In this document: positions 17,677-27,695 of the stretch, one piece after another
Layout: every line of letters begins with the position of its first letter
Numbering within the stretch: position 1 is the first letter of the stretch
NCBI GenBank assembly: GCA_965217615.1
Contig: CBDCIT010000033.1
Location: 27,444 to 91,443, forward strand
Length of the DNA: 64,000 nt
Direction of reading: 5' to 3'
Origin: CAVOAK01 sp965217615
Lineage (GTDB): Bacteria > Pseudomonadota > Alphaproteobacteria > UBA8366 > CAVOAK01
The notes under the pieces: model-generated
The model's input: only the letters and a program-made list of their open reading frames with translations
Databases searched by the model: none
Told to the model about the DNA's origin: nothing
Made by a program: the position numbers and the translations under genes

Positions 17677-19220
17677 CACTTCCCTCCGCTTGTCGGTAAG
17701 GCCTCCGACAGCACGTTGGATGTTCCGTCGCCGAGAGCCAAGGCCGAATTATAGTTTTCGATAAGGCGGGCGACCGAAGCGTCGATTGGATCGAGGTAGG
17801 TATTGGGAAATATCCCTATCCAAAGGACTACCAGCACCAATGGAGCAAATACCGCGATCTCGCGCCGGTTGAGATCGAGAATCGACGACAGCTCTTCCTT
17901 GGTGAGCTGGCCGAAAATAACCCGGCGATAGAGATAGAGCATGTAAGCGGCGCCAAGAAACATACCGGTCGCAATCAACGCCGCGACCAGAGTATCGACC
18001 TGGAACAGACCGACAAGAATCAGGAGCTCGCCGACAAACCCGCTGGTTCCGGGCAAGCCAACGGATGCCAGCATGAACAACATGAACATCGCGGCGTATT
18101 TCGGCATGCGGTGAACGAGTCCGCCGTAGCTGGAAATTTCACGGCTGTGAATTCGGTCGTATACGACACCGACGCAAAGGAACAGAGCGGCCGATACCAC
18201 ACCGTGACTCAGCATCTGAATAATCGCTCCTTGAACCGCCTGCTGGTTCATGGCGAAGATACCGACCGTAACAAATCCCATATGCGCGACCGACGAGTAG
18301 GCGATCAGCTTCTTCATATCCTCCTGCGCCAGCGCGACCAGCGACGTGTAGATCACGGCAATTATGCTGAGTGTGAAGATCAGCGGCGTGAATAATTCTG
18401 ACGCGAGCGGCAAGATCGGAATCGAGAATCTAAGAAAGCCATATGCGCCCATCTTCAAAAGCACGCCTGCAAGAATAACCGAGCCGGCGGTTGGCGCTTC
18501 GACATGGGCATCGGGAAGCCACGTGTGAACCGGCCACATCGGCACCTTGACGGCGAACGAAGCAAAACATGCGAGCCATAGCCAAATCTGCAGGTCGCTC
18601 GAAAACGCGAAGCCCATGAGGGTTGGGATGTCGGTCGTGTTGGCCTGGAAATACATCGTCAAGATTGCCAGCAGCATCAAAACCGACCCCAAGAGCGTGT
18701 AGAGAAAAAACTTGAAGGCGGCGTAGACACGGCGCGCTCCTCCCCAAACGCCGATGATGAGAAACATCGGGATCAGGACGCCCTCGAAGAAGACGTAAAA
18801 CAGAACGAAGTCCAAGGCGCAAAACATGCCCACCATCATCGTCTCGAGGACGAGGAAGGCGATCATGTACTCTTTGACGCGGCTCTTGATTGCCTCCCAG
18901 CTCGCCAACACGCAGATCGGCGTCAGGAAGGTTGAAAGCAATACGAAGAATACGGAGATGCCGTCGATCCCCATATGGTAGCTAATGTTGAACGCCGGGA
19001 TCCAATCGCTGCGTTCGACAAACTGGAAGCCCGCCCGGGCGGCCTCAAAATCAAACCACAGGAAAAGCGACAACACGAAAGTGATGAGCGAGACCCAGAG
19101 CGCGGACCAGCGCGCATTGCGGGCGACCTCCTCTTCATTGCCGCGAATCATCAAGATCCCCAATGCCCCGATAAGCGGGAAGAAGGTCGTCATCGACAAG
19201 ACTGGCCAGGATTGTGTCAT
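17676..19220 (-). CDS. nuoM: NADH-quinone oxidoreductase subunit M
   Basis: A 514-residue antiporter-like membrane subunit of complex I. The proton-channel segment FAVKVPMWPVHTWLPDAHVE and KKLIAYSSVAHMGFVTVG are both visible, and about 14 helices are expected. It starts 6 bases after the nuoL stop and ends in a one-base overlap with nuoN. Confidence 0.96.
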   Translation of the reverse strand: MTQSWPVLSMTTFFPLIGALGILMIRGNEEEVARNARWSALWVSLITFVLSLFLWFDFEAARAGFQFVERSDWIPAFNISYHMGIDGISVFFVLLSTFLTPICVLASWEAIKSRVKEYMIAFLVLETMMVGMFCALDFVLFYVFFEGVLIPMFLIIGVWGGARRVYAAFKFFLYTLLGSVLMLLAILTMYFQANTTDIPTLMGFAFSSDLQIWLWLACFASFAVKVPMWPVHTWLPDAHVEAPTAGSVILAGVLLKMGAYGFLRFSIPILPLASELFTPLIFTLSIIAVIYTSLVALAQEDMKKLIAYSSVAHMGFVTVGIFAMNQQAVQGAIIQMLSHGVVSAALFLCVGVVYDRIHSREISSYGGLVHRMPKYAAMFMLFMLASVGLPGTSGFVGELLILVGLFQVDTLVAALIATGMFLGAAYMLYLYRRVIFGQLTKEELSSILDLNRREIAVFAPLVLVVLWIGIFPNTYLDPIDASVARLIENYNSALALGDGTSNVLSEALPTSGGK

Positions 19221-19226
19221 CGCCGC

Positions 19227-21176
19227 CTAGCCAAGCGTTGCCGCATAGAAATACCAACTGATCAGCGCGACGACACCGATCAGCATGGCAAATGCGTAGT
19301 GGTATAAGTAGCCGCTCTGCAGCGCACTCGCGCGTAGTGAGAAACGCCGCGTCGTTGAGGCAACGCCATCGGGACCGACGCCGTCGATAAGCGTACCATC
19401 TCCCGATTTCCAGAGACCTCGACCGACGACAAAGGCAGGACGGACGAGGAGCGCGTCAAAGAGTTCGTCGAAGTACCATTTGTTGAATGAAAGAAGATAT
19501 GCGGGGCGCAGTTTCGCGGCCCAGATTGCGGCGATGTCCGGCTTACGGATGTACATCCACCAGGCCAGACCAATGCCGGCCAGAGCCAGAACGAGCGGGC
19601 TCAACTTGACCAAAAGGGGCACGTGGTGCGATGCGGCAAGCGCGCCGTGCGCAGGAAGGATGCGGATGGAGTCGCCCCAGAATGCCTCCATGCCCTCGCC
19701 GACGAAGGCGTTGACGGCGACCCAACCCGCGAGGATCGAGCCCAGCGCCAGCACCGCCAGCGGCACGATCATGACTTTCGGGGATTCGTGAATGTGAGCC
19801 AGCGTTCGCTCATCGCAGCGAGGCTCGCCGTGGAACGTCATGAAGATAAGCCGCCACGAGTAGAACGCGGTCATGAAAGCGGCGGCCAATCCGGCCCAGA
19901 ACGCGAAGCTACCGGCGCCGGTTCCGGCAGCCCAAGCAGATTCGATGATCGCGTCTTTGGAATAAAATCCGGCCATGCCAAACACGCCAGGAATGCCGAT
20001 GCCAGCCAGAGCCAAACTACCGATCCACATATAGGCGTAGGTGACCGGGATCATCCGCCAAACGCCACCCATCTTTCGCATATCCTGTTCGTCTGAGAAT
20101 GCGTGGATTACCGAGCCAGCGCCTAAAAAGAGCAGCGCCTTGAAGAATCCATGGGTCATCAAGTGAAAAATCGCCGCCGGATAGGCCGATACGCCAGCGG
20201 CAAAAAACATGTAGCCAAGCTGTGAACAAGTCGAATAGGCGATCACTCGTTTTATATCGTTTTGCGTCAAGCCGATGGTCGCGGTGACGAAAGCCGTCGT
20301 GCCTCCAACAATCGCGACGACGGCGAGTGCCAGGTCGGAATACTCAAACAGCGGCGACATACGGCAAACCATAAAGACGCCTGCAGTGACCATTGTCGCC
20401 GCATGAATCAGAGCCGAGACCGGGGTCGGGCCTTCCATGGCGTCTGGTAGCCATGTGTGAAGGCCGAGCTGAGCCGACTTACCCATCGCCCCGAGGAACA
20501 GCAGCAGGGAGATTACCGTGAATGCATGAAAATCGCCGCCAAGAAACTCGAGGCAGGCGTCGGCTTGGGATGATGCCGCGGAGAATATCGAATCGAGATG
20601 GACAGTTTCAAACAGAAAAAAGACTGCGAATATCCCAAGTGCAAATCCGAAGTCACCGACACGATTGACGAAGAACGCCTTGATTGCCGCCGCGTTGGCC
20701 GATGGGCGGTCGTACCAGAAGCCGATCAGCAGGTACGAACATAAGCCGACACCCTCCCACCCGAAAAACAGCTGGATCAGGTTGTCTGCCGTAACCAGCA
20801 TCAGCATGAAGAAGGTAAAGAGGCTGAGATAGGCGAAAAAGCGTGGGATCGACCGGTCGTTCGCCATATAACCGATTGAATAGACATGCACTACCGCAGA
20901 TACGACCGTGACGACGATCAGCATCACAGCCGTCAGCGTGTCCAATTTCAACGACCATGCGAACTCGAAAGCGCCGGAATTGACCCACTGCAGGAGCTCG
21001 ACGGTGCGCGCATTGCCCTGTAGGGCGACATCGAAAAAGAGGACACAGGACAACAGCGCCGACAAGCACAGGAACGTCGAGGTTAGCCAATAGGCACCGC
21101 GGTCACCAATATGGCGGCCAAAAAATCCGGCGATAATTGCGCCGATAAGGGGAAGGAAAACGGCAGCGGCTTCCAT
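19227..21176 (-). CDS. nuoL: NADH-quinone oxidoreductase subunit L
   Basis: A 649-residue subunit, the largest antiporter-like subunit of complex I. It has GKSAQLGLHTWLPDAMEGPTP and DIKRVIAYSTCSQLGYMF in the channel region, and the C-terminal lateral helix that spans NuoM and NuoN. The length fits the alphaproteobacterial form. The gene starts 6 bases after nuoK. Confidence 0.97.
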   Translation of the reverse strand: MEAAAVFLPLIGAIIAGFFGRHIGDRGAYWLTSTFLCLSALLSCVLFFDVALQGNARTVELLQWVNSGAFEFAWSLKLDTLTAVMLIVVTVVSAVVHVYSIGYMANDRSIPRFFAYLSLFTFFMLMLVTADNLIQLFFGWEGVGLCSYLLIGFWYDRPSANAAAIKAFFVNRVGDFGFALGIFAVFFLFETVHLDSIFSAASSQADACLEFLGGDFHAFTVISLLLFLGAMGKSAQLGLHTWLPDAMEGPTPVSALIHAATMVTAGVFMVCRMSPLFEYSDLALAVVAIVGGTTAFVTATIGLTQNDIKRVIAYSTCSQLGYMFFAAGVSAYPAAIFHLMTHGFFKALLFLGAGSVIHAFSDEQDMRKMGGVWRMIPVTYAYMWIGSLALAGIGIPGVFGMAGFYSKDAIIESAWAAGTGAGSFAFWAGLAAAFMTAFYSWRLIFMTFHGEPRCDERTLAHIHESPKVMIVPLAVLALGSILAGWVAVNAFVGEGMEAFWGDSIRILPAHGALAASHHVPLLVKLSPLVLALAGIGLAWWMYIRKPDIAAIWAAKLRPAYLLSFNKWYFDELFDALLVRPAFVVGRGLWKSGDGTLIDGVGPDGVASTTRRFSLRASALQSGYLYHYAFAMLIGVVALISWYFYAATLG

Positions 21177-21182
21177 CCGAAC

Positions 21183-21494
21183 TCAGCCTTTCATCATGCT
21201 GATATCTTCGACCGCGATTGAACCGCGGTTGCGGTAGTAGACAACCAGGATGGCGAGGCCAATCGCTGCCTCGGCGGCGGCGACCGTTAACACAAACAAG
21301 GCGAAGATTTGGCCGACGAGATCGTTGAGATGCATTGAGAAGGCAATAAGGTTGATGTTGACGGCAAGCAGCATGAGTTCGATCGACATCAAGATGATGA
21401 TGACGTTCTTACGGTTCAGAAAGATCCCAAATAGACCTAGCGTGAACAGGATTGCCGCAACGCTCAGGTAATGTGAGAGGCCGATTTGGAGCAT
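21183..21494 (-). CDS. nuoK: NADH-quinone oxidoreductase subunit K
   Basis: A 103-residue, three-helix subunit with the conserved buried glutamates in the second and third helices (MSIELMLLAVNIN; VAAAEAAIGLAI). These belong to the quinone-coupled proton path. The ATG overlaps the nuoJ stop by one base. Confidence 0.97.
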   Translation of the reverse strand: MLQIGLSHYLSVAAILFTLGLFGIFLNRKNVIIILMSIELMLLAVNINLIAFSMHLNDLVGQIFALFVLTVAAAEAAIGLAILVVYYRNRGSIAVEDISMMKG

Positions 21495-22108
21495 CAGATA
21501 CCGCTCCCGGACTGCACTTTGACGACTTCTATCGCGGTGCTGGATCGTCGGCCGACTTGGCCGCTAATCTTTTGGCGGCGGACCCCGTCTCGACGGCGCA
21601 GCGTTAACACAATTGCGCCGACCATTGCGACCAGGAGGATCAGGCCCGCGGTCTGAAAGAGATAGGCGTAGTCGGTATAGATAAGCCGACCCAAGGCGTG
21701 CGAATTGGAAACGCTGTCAATCGCCGGCATGGGCGCCACGATCGATGCTTGGGCCGTCGGGGCCACCACCCAGCTCCCAAACACCAGCGCCAACTCCACA
21801 AACAACACCAGTCCTATGAGCCCGCCAATCGGCAAATATTGAAGAAAACCATGACGTAATGCGATAAAGTTAATATCGAGCATCATGACGACGAAGAGGA
21901 AAAGGACGGCCACGGCACCGACATAGACAATGACCAGAATCATCGCCAGAAACTCCGCACCCAACAGCACGAACAAGCCGGCTGAGTTAAAGAAGGCCAA
22001 GATGAGGAACAGCACTGAATGAACCGGATTGCGGGCCGAGATCACCATGACGCCAGCAGCAACAGCGACGGCGGCAAACAGGTAAAATGCGATGGCCTGG
22101 ATAATCAT
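21494..22108 (-). CDS. nuoJ: NADH-quinone oxidoreductase subunit J
   Basis: A 204-residue membrane subunit with five predicted helices. The third includes LVIVYVGAVAVLFLFVVMML, the pi-bulge helix with the conserved YVGA motif. The C-terminal tail past about residue 170 is hydrophilic and basic. A 91-base gap separates it from nuoI, the only loose junction in an otherwise tightly packed operon; I see no gene in that gap. Confidence 0.95.
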   Translation of the reverse strand: MIIQAIAFYLFAAVAVAAGVMVISARNPVHSVLFLILAFFNSAGLFVLLGAEFLAMILVIVYVGAVAVLFLFVVMMLDINFIALRHGFLQYLPIGGLIGLVLFVELALVFGSWVVAPTAQASIVAPMPAIDSVSNSHALGRLIYTDYAYLFQTAGLILLVAMVGAIVLTLRRRDGVRRQKISGQVGRRSSTAIEVVKVQSGSGI

Positions 22109-22199
22109 GAATATTGCTACTGCTTAGTTGGACGTACACAATTCCGGCCGGAACAGGCACTTTGGCGCGGGTAGAGGGCAGCGCATAGGGATTGAGGAC

Positions 22200-22688
22200 T
22201 TATCGATAGGGCGCATCCAGCATTAGTCTTGCGGCGATTTCAGCTTCCCATCGATCTCCGTTCTCAAGCAATTTATCCTTGTTGTAGTAAAGCTCCTCGC
22301 GGTTCTCGGCGGCATACTCAAAATTTGGACCTTCGACAATTGCGTCGACTGGACAGGACTCTTCGCAGAAGCCGCAATAGATGCATTTAGTCATGTCGAT
22401 GTCATAGCGGGTCGTGCGGCGACTACCGTCCTCGCGCGGTTCAGCCTCAATCGTAATGGCTTGTGCAGGACAAACTGCCTCGCAGAGTTTGCAGGCAATG
22501 CACCGCTCTTCACCGTTGGGATAGCGCCGCAGCGCATGCTCGCCCCTGAATCTCGGCGACAGTGGTCCCTTTTCATAGGGATAATTTACCGTAGCCTTGG
22601 CTCTGAACATGCTTCGAAACGTTAGCGACATTCCCCTGATCAGCTCTGTGAGCAGGTATGCACGTGCGGTTCGATCGAGAAATGCCAT
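22200..22688 (-). CDS. nuoI: NADH-quinone oxidoreductase subunit I (2x 4Fe-4S ferredoxin-like)
   Basis: A 162-residue subunit that carries clusters N6a and N6b. Both CxxCxxCxxxCP motifs are intact: Cys63, 66, 69, 73 and Cys102, 105, 108, 112. It relays electrons to NuoB in the hydrophilic arm. It starts 15 bases after nuoH. Confidence 0.97.
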   Translation of the reverse strand: MAFLDRTARAYLLTELIRGMSLTFRSMFRAKATVNYPYEKGPLSPRFRGEHALRRYPNGEERCIACKLCEAVCPAQAITIEAEPREDGSRRTTRYDIDMTKCIYCGFCEESCPVDAIVEGPNFEYAAENREELYYNKDKLLENGDRWEAEIAARLMLDAPYR

Positions 22689-22703
22689 CTTCCGTGGCCT
22701 CGT

Positions 22704-23717
22704 CTAAGTGCCTGGAACCATATCGAAGGCGATGAGAACACCAGCGGTCAGAACGACCCAAAGCAGGGAGAAGGGAAGAAATATCTTCCAGCCTAACCGC
22801 ATGAGCTGATCGTAACGATAGCGTGGAAATGTACCCCGAACCCAAAGGAAGAAGAACAGGATCAGGGCGATTTTCAGCGCAAACCAGAGCGGGCCTGGCA
22901 GCCAGTTGAAAGGTGCGACGTCGAAGGGTGGCAACCATCCGCCGAGGAAGAGGATGGCGGTCATTGCGCTCATCAAAATCATGTTTGCGTATTCGCCAAG
23001 GAAGAACATGGCGAAAGTCATCGACGAGTATTCGACTTGATAGCCGGCCACCAGCTCAGCCTCGGCTTCTGGCAAATCAAACGGTGCGCGATTGGTTTCA
23101 GCAAGCGCCGAAACAAAGAAGATCACGAACATAGGCAGCAACGGAATGCAGAACCAGATCCGCTCCTGCGCAGTAACAATGTCGCTCAGGTTGAGCGAGC
23201 CCACCAGCAACAGCACTGTAATGATCACGAAGCCGATCGAAATTTCGTAAGACACCATCTGCGCCGCAGAGCGCATCGCTCCGAGAAACGGATACTTCGA
23301 GTTGGAAGCCCATCCCGCCATGATGATGCCGTATACGCCAAGTGACGAGATGGCGAAGAGATAGAGGATGCCAACGTTGATATCAGCAAGGACCAATCCG
23401 GCACTGAAAGGAATGACGGCCCAGGCAACGAGGCTCAGAACAAAGGTGATGACAGGAGCAATGATGAAGATAAAGCGATTGGCGCCGGATGGAACAATGG
23501 TTTCCTTAAGCATCAGTTTGAGCCCGTCGGCAAACGGCTGCAGCAGGCCGAAGGCCCCTACGACGTTGGGGCCTTTACGCAGTTGCATGGATGCCAACAC
23601 CTTGCGTTCTGCATAGGTGAGGTAGGCCACCGACAGCAGCACCAAGGTGATGATCACGACGATGTAGGCCGCGATCTGCACCGTGGGCCAGGCATAACTG
23701 ATCCAGAATTCAGCCAT
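22704..23717 (-). CDS. nuoH: NADH-quinone oxidoreductase subunit H
   Basis: A 337-residue membrane subunit of about eight helices that forms the quinone chamber with NuoB and NuoD. The conserved cytoplasmic loops YAERKVLASMQLRKGPNVVG and ETNRAPFDLPEAEAELVAGY are present. The ATG lies inside the nuoG end (8-base overlap). Confidence 0.97.
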   Translation of the reverse strand: MAEFWISYAWPTVQIAAYIVVIITLVLLSVAYLTYAERKVLASMQLRKGPNVVGAFGLLQPFADGLKLMLKETIVPSGANRFIFIIAPVITFVLSLVAWAVIPFSAGLVLADINVGILYLFAISSLGVYGIIMAGWASNSKYPFLGAMRSAAQMVSYEISIGFVIITVLLLVGSLNLSDIVTAQERIWFCIPLLPMFVIFFVSALAETNRAPFDLPEAEAELVAGYQVEYSSMTFAMFFLGEYANMILMSAMTAILFLGGWLPPFDVAPFNWLPGPLWFALKIALILFFFLWVRGTFPRYRYDQLMRLGWKIFLPFSLLWVVLTAGVLIAFDMVPGT

Positions 23718-25776
23718 CGGTACCCGTCGCCTCTCCCGTTCCCGTCACGAAGGCGGCCGTGCACTTCGCCATGGTCTCGGATGCTCTGCTGATCGGATCG
23801 GTCATGTAAAAGTTTGCGATCGGCGGGATGAACGCTTGTTCGCCTAATTTGCCCGCGGCGCCAAACTGTCCCCATTCCTGTTGCTCGATGCTATCGGTCA
23901 CAGCGAAGGTTGGATGCGATTTCCGCATTTCGAGACGTAACTCGCGCAGATCGTTGTATCCGAGGCGCTTACTCAGTGCCCCTGACAACGCGCGAACAAT
24001 GGCCCAATCCTCACGCGCGTCGCCCGGCGGGAACACTGCGCGACGGCCAACCTGCACGCGACCCTCCGTGTTCACATAGGTTCCGTTTTTCTCGGTGTAT
24101 GCGGCGCCGGGAAGGACGACATCCGCGCGATGCGCTCCGGCATCGCCATGGTGACCCTGGTAGATTACGAAAGCGTCGCCAAATCGCGACATATCCACAT
24201 CGTCCGCGCCAAGAAGATAGACCACTTTGATCGTACCGTTCGACGCGCCTGTAAGAATTCCAGCGGTATCTAGTCCACCGTCGGCCGGTACGAAAGCGAG
24301 GTCGAGCGCGCCAACTCGCGCTGCGCTCGTGTGCAACATGTTGAAGCCGTTCCAGTCCTCCCGAACGAGGCCCGATTCCTCGGCGACTTGGCGAGCCATC
24401 GCCAGGATTGCCGCACCATCCGGCCGCGTAATGGCGCCTTGGCCGAGGATCAGCATTGGTCGTTTCGCCCGTCGTAATGTTGTCGTAAACGAGTGACTGC
24501 CATCGGCAATTGCCTGCAACGTCTGTGGCCCCGCGCCAAGAACGTCGACGTTGTAGGTAAGGTCAATTCCCGGGCCAATCTGGCCGACCTTCAGGTTGCC
24601 GGTGAGCCATCGCTTGCGCAGACGGGCATTGATGAGCGGCGCTTCCCATCTCGGGTTAGAGCCGATCAGTAGACAGACGTCGGCATCCTCGATACCGGCT
24701 ATCGTCGTGTTGAACAGATACCCGGCGCGCACTCCAGAATCGATCGCGGCCCCGTCTTGTCGGCAATCGAGGTTGGGCGATCCCAACGCTACCATGAGTC
24801 CCTTTAGCGCAAACATGGATTCGGCATCACAAAGAGCGCCGGCCAGGGCGGCAATCTGTCTACCATCCAAGCCCTTCACCTGTTTGACGATGGCAGAAAA
24901 CGCATCGTCCCACGGGACCTCTTCCAATTGGCCGTTGGAATTTCGCAGGTAGGGTCGGTCGAGCCGCTGCCGGCACAGGCCATCACAGGCGTAGCGCGTC
25001 TTATCCGAGATCCACTCCTCGTTGATGTCCTCATGCAATCGCGGCAATACACGCAGGACGTCGCGACCGCGGGCATCGACCCGGATATTGCTGCCGACCG
25101 CATCCATAACATCAATCGATTCAGTCTTGTCTAGCTCCCACGAACGCGCTGCAAAGGCATACGGCTTTGAGGTCAGTGCGCCAACCGGACACAGATCGAT
25201 CACGTTCCCCGACAATTCGGAATCGAGCGATTTCTCCAAGTATGTGGTGATCTCCACTTCCTCACTGCGCCCCAACAATCCAAGGTCGTCAACACCCGCG
25301 ATCTCTGCGGCGAAGCGCACACAGCGGGTGCAATGTATGCAACGCGTCATGATCGTCTTGACGAGCGGTCCCATGTGCTTGTCGGTTACGGCACGCTTGT
25401 TCTCTTGATAGCGGCTGCCCTCAAAGCCATACCCCATGGCTTGGTCCTGGAGATCGCATTCGCCGCCCTGATCGCAAATTGGACAGTCCAGGGGATGGTT
25501 GATGAGAAGAAACTCCATGACGCCTCGCCGCGCGTCGCGCACCAATTCACTATCAGTGCGAATCACCATCCCGTCGCCGGCTGGCATGGCGCAGGAGGCG
25601 ACGGGTTTGGATGACTTCTCCAACTCAACCAAGCACATGCGGCAATTTCCGGCGATTGATAGGCGTTCGTGGTAGCAGAAACGCGGAATCTCCGCTCCGA
25701 CCGCTTCACACGCTTGGAGGACTGTCGCGCCTGCTGGAACTTCGACGTCGTTGCCATCAATTGTTAGCTTCGGCAT
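23710..25776 (-). CDS. nuoG: NADH-quinone oxidoreductase subunit G
   Basis: A 688-residue iron-sulfur subunit. The N-terminal 2Fe-2S domain has CYHERLSIAGNCRMCLVE; then comes the HPLDCPICDQGGECDLQDQ region, the MTRCIHCTRCVRFAAEIAG 4Fe-4S motif, and a molybdopterin-oxidoreductase-like C-terminal domain that no longer binds Mo. The length is typical of alphaproteobacteria. It starts 4 bases after nuoF. Confidence 0.97.
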   Translation of the reverse strand: MPKLTIDGNDVEVPAGATVLQACEAVGAEIPRFCYHERLSIAGNCRMCLVELEKSSKPVASCAMPAGDGMVIRTDSELVRDARRGVMEFLLINHPLDCPICDQGGECDLQDQAMGYGFEGSRYQENKRAVTDKHMGPLVKTIMTRCIHCTRCVRFAAEIAGVDDLGLLGRSEEVEITTYLEKSLDSELSGNVIDLCPVGALTSKPYAFAARSWELDKTESIDVMDAVGSNIRVDARGRDVLRVLPRLHEDINEEWISDKTRYACDGLCRQRLDRPYLRNSNGQLEEVPWDDAFSAIVKQVKGLDGRQIAALAGALCDAESMFALKGLMVALGSPNLDCRQDGAAIDSGVRAGYLFNTTIAGIEDADVCLLIGSNPRWEAPLINARLRKRWLTGNLKVGQIGPGIDLTYNVDVLGAGPQTLQAIADGSHSFTTTLRRAKRPMLILGQGAITRPDGAAILAMARQVAEESGLVREDWNGFNMLHTSAARVGALDLAFVPADGGLDTAGILTGASNGTIKVVYLLGADDVDMSRFGDAFVIYQGHHGDAGAHRADVVLPGAAYTEKNGTYVNTEGRVQVGRRAVFPPGDAREDWAIVRALSGALSKRLGYNDLRELRLEMRKSHPTFAVTDSIEQQEWGQFGAAGKLGEQAFIPPIANFYMTDPISRASETMAKCTAAFVTGTGEATGTDG

Positions 25777-25780
25777 GGAG

Positions 25781-27085
25781 TTACTCCGCCGCCGCTTTGG
25801 CCGGATCGTCGACGCCGATCCCTTTGCGTTCGAGGATTTGTCGCTCGATATCGGATCGGAAATGGCGCATCAGACCTTGTATCGGCCATGCAGCCGCATC
25901 ACCGTGAGCACATATGGTATGTCCTTCGATGTGTCTTCCCACGTCGAGCAGCAGGTCGATTTCATCGACCGATGCGTCTCCGTGTGCGAGCCGCTCCATC
26001 ATGCGCCACATCCAGCCCGTTCCTTCGCGGCATGGCGTACACTGGCCGCAACTTTCATGCATGTAGAAGCGGGAAAGCCGGGCGATTGTGCCTACGAGGT
26101 CGGTCGATTTGTCCATAACGATGACGGCTGCGGTTCCGAGGCCTGATTTGACGTCGGCAAGTGCATCAAAGTCCATCAGCACGTCGTCGCAAACAGATTT
26201 AGGGATCATTGGCGTCGAGGAACCGCCTGGTATGACCGCCAACAGATTGTCCCAGCCACCGCTAACACCGCCCGCATGACATTCGATTAGCTCCTTCAAA
26301 GGGATCGACATCTCCTCTTCGACGTTGCACGGCCTGTTCACATGACCAGAAATGCAAAACACTTTCGTACCTGCATTTCGTTCGCGGCCGAATCCGGCGA
26401 ACCAACTGGCGCCGCGGCGTAAGATTGTCGGAACGACGGCGACGCTTTCGACGTTGTTGACGGTTGTCGGACATCCCCAAAGGCCGAATTGAGCAGGAAA
26501 CGGAGGCTTAAGGCGCGGTTGGCCCTTTTTTCCCTCAAGGCTTTCGAGAAGCGCACTCTCCTCGCCGCAGATGTAGGCTCCGGCGCCACGATGGACGTAG
26601 AGATCAAACTTCCACCCTGATCCACAGGCATCCGCTCCCAGGAGTCCCGCATCGTAGGCTTCAGCGATGGCGGCTTCGAGCGCGTTGGCCTCGTTATGGA
26701 ATTCGCCGCGAATATAAATGTAGCAAGCGGGAGCGCCGATCGCGAAGCTGGCGATCAAACAACCTTCGATCAATTTGTGCGGATCATGACGAATCATATC
26801 GCGATCCTTGCAGGTGCCGGGTTCGCCCTCGTCGGCGTTGACGACTAGATAATGTGGTTTTCCTTTTGTCTCGGCCGGCATAAAGGACCACTTGAGCCCG
26901 GTCGGAAAACCGGCGCCGCCGCGGCCGCGAAGGCCGGACGACTTAACTTCTTCAATAATCCATTCCCTGCCCTTCGCGAGGATGTCCTTTGTACCGTCCC
27001 AATCACCACGCTGGCGCGCGCCGGCAAGCCCACAATCGTGGACGCCGTAAAGATTTGTGAAGATGCGATCTTTGTCTTCGAGCAT
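25781..27085 (-). CDS. nuoF: NADH-quinone oxidoreductase subunit F (NADH and FMN binding)
   Basis: A 434-residue flavoprotein subunit. GLRGRGGAGFPTGLKW is the FMN/NADH-binding glycine-rich segment; YICGEESALLESLEG and the C-terminal SCGQCTPCREG with a distal Cys (HTICAHGDAA) supply the N3 4Fe-4S site. I chose the ATG at 27083-27085, 4 bases after the nuoE stop, which gives the family N-terminus; a longer reading to 27196 would overlap nuoE by over 100 bases. Confidence 0.96.
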   Translation of the reverse strand: MLEDKDRIFTNLYGVHDCGLAGARQRGDWDGTKDILAKGREWIIEEVKSSGLRGRGGAGFPTGLKWSFMPAETKGKPHYLVVNADEGEPGTCKDRDMIRHDPHKLIEGCLIASFAIGAPACYIYIRGEFHNEANALEAAIAEAYDAGLLGADACGSGWKFDLYVHRGAGAYICGEESALLESLEGKKGQPRLKPPFPAQFGLWGCPTTVNNVESVAVVPTILRRGASWFAGFGRERNAGTKVFCISGHVNRPCNVEEEMSIPLKELIECHAGGVSGGWDNLLAVIPGGSSTPMIPKSVCDDVLMDFDALADVKSGLGTAAVIVMDKSTDLVGTIARLSRFYMHESCGQCTPCREGTGWMWRMMERLAHGDASVDEIDLLLDVGRHIEGHTICAHGDAAAWPIQGLMRHFRSDIERQILERKGIGVDDPAKAAAE

Positions 27086-27089
27086 CGCG

Positions 27090-27695
27090 TCAATCGCCGC
27101 CTTCACCGAATTCAACGAGGGTCGTCGGCCCACCTGCGGGCGCCGAGGTTTGACGGCCCGACTGCGATCCAGGATCTGGCTCTGCGCCGCGGGCAAATGC
27201 TTCCAAAATGGACACCGCGCTTTCGGGTGTCAGATCTTCGTAATAACTTTCGCCAACCTGCATCATCGGTGCGTTGACGCAGGCTCCCAAGCATTCGACC
27301 TCGCGCAGAGTGAACATGCCGTCGGCCGTCGTTCCGCCAAAGGGTATCTTCAGATGCTGCTGGAAAGCCTCTGCAATACCGGCCGATCCGCGGAGCGCGC
27401 ACGGTGTTGTTGTGCAAATCTGGACGACATAGCGCCCAACCGGAGTCAGATTGAACATCGAATAAAAAGTCGCCACTTCAAGGACGCGGATCTTTGGCAT
27501 TTCGAGTGTTTCTGCAACGGCCTCGATTGCGGTCTGCGGCAACCATCCGCCGCACTGCCGTTGTGCCAAATCAAGAACGGCCAGCACGGCGCTTTGTTGC
27601 CGTCCTTTCGGATACTTGGCAATCTGCCGTTTCACCGCCCTGAGACTCTCAGCATAGAAGGCGAACGGCGTATCCCGTTGGCCAGGCGCGTTCAC
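27090..27695 (-). CDS. nuoE: NADH-quinone oxidoreductase subunit E (2Fe-2S)
   Basis: A 201-residue thioredoxin-like 2Fe-2S subunit. The four cluster cysteines appear as CTTTPCALRG and VECLGACVNAP. The C-terminal 35 residues, rich in Ser, Gly and Pro, look disordered. A GTG start at 27693-27695 overlaps the nuoD stop as GTGA. Confidence 0.95.
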   Translation of the reverse strand: MNAPGQRDTPFAFYAESLRAVKRQIAKYPKGRQQSAVLAVLDLAQRQCGGWLPQTAIEAVAETLEMPKIRVLEVATFYSMFNLTPVGRYVVQICTTTPCALRGSAGIAEAFQQHLKIPFGGTTADGMFTLREVECLGACVNAPMMQVGESYYEDLTPESAVSILEAFARGAEPDPGSQSGRQTSAPAGGPTTLVEFGEGGD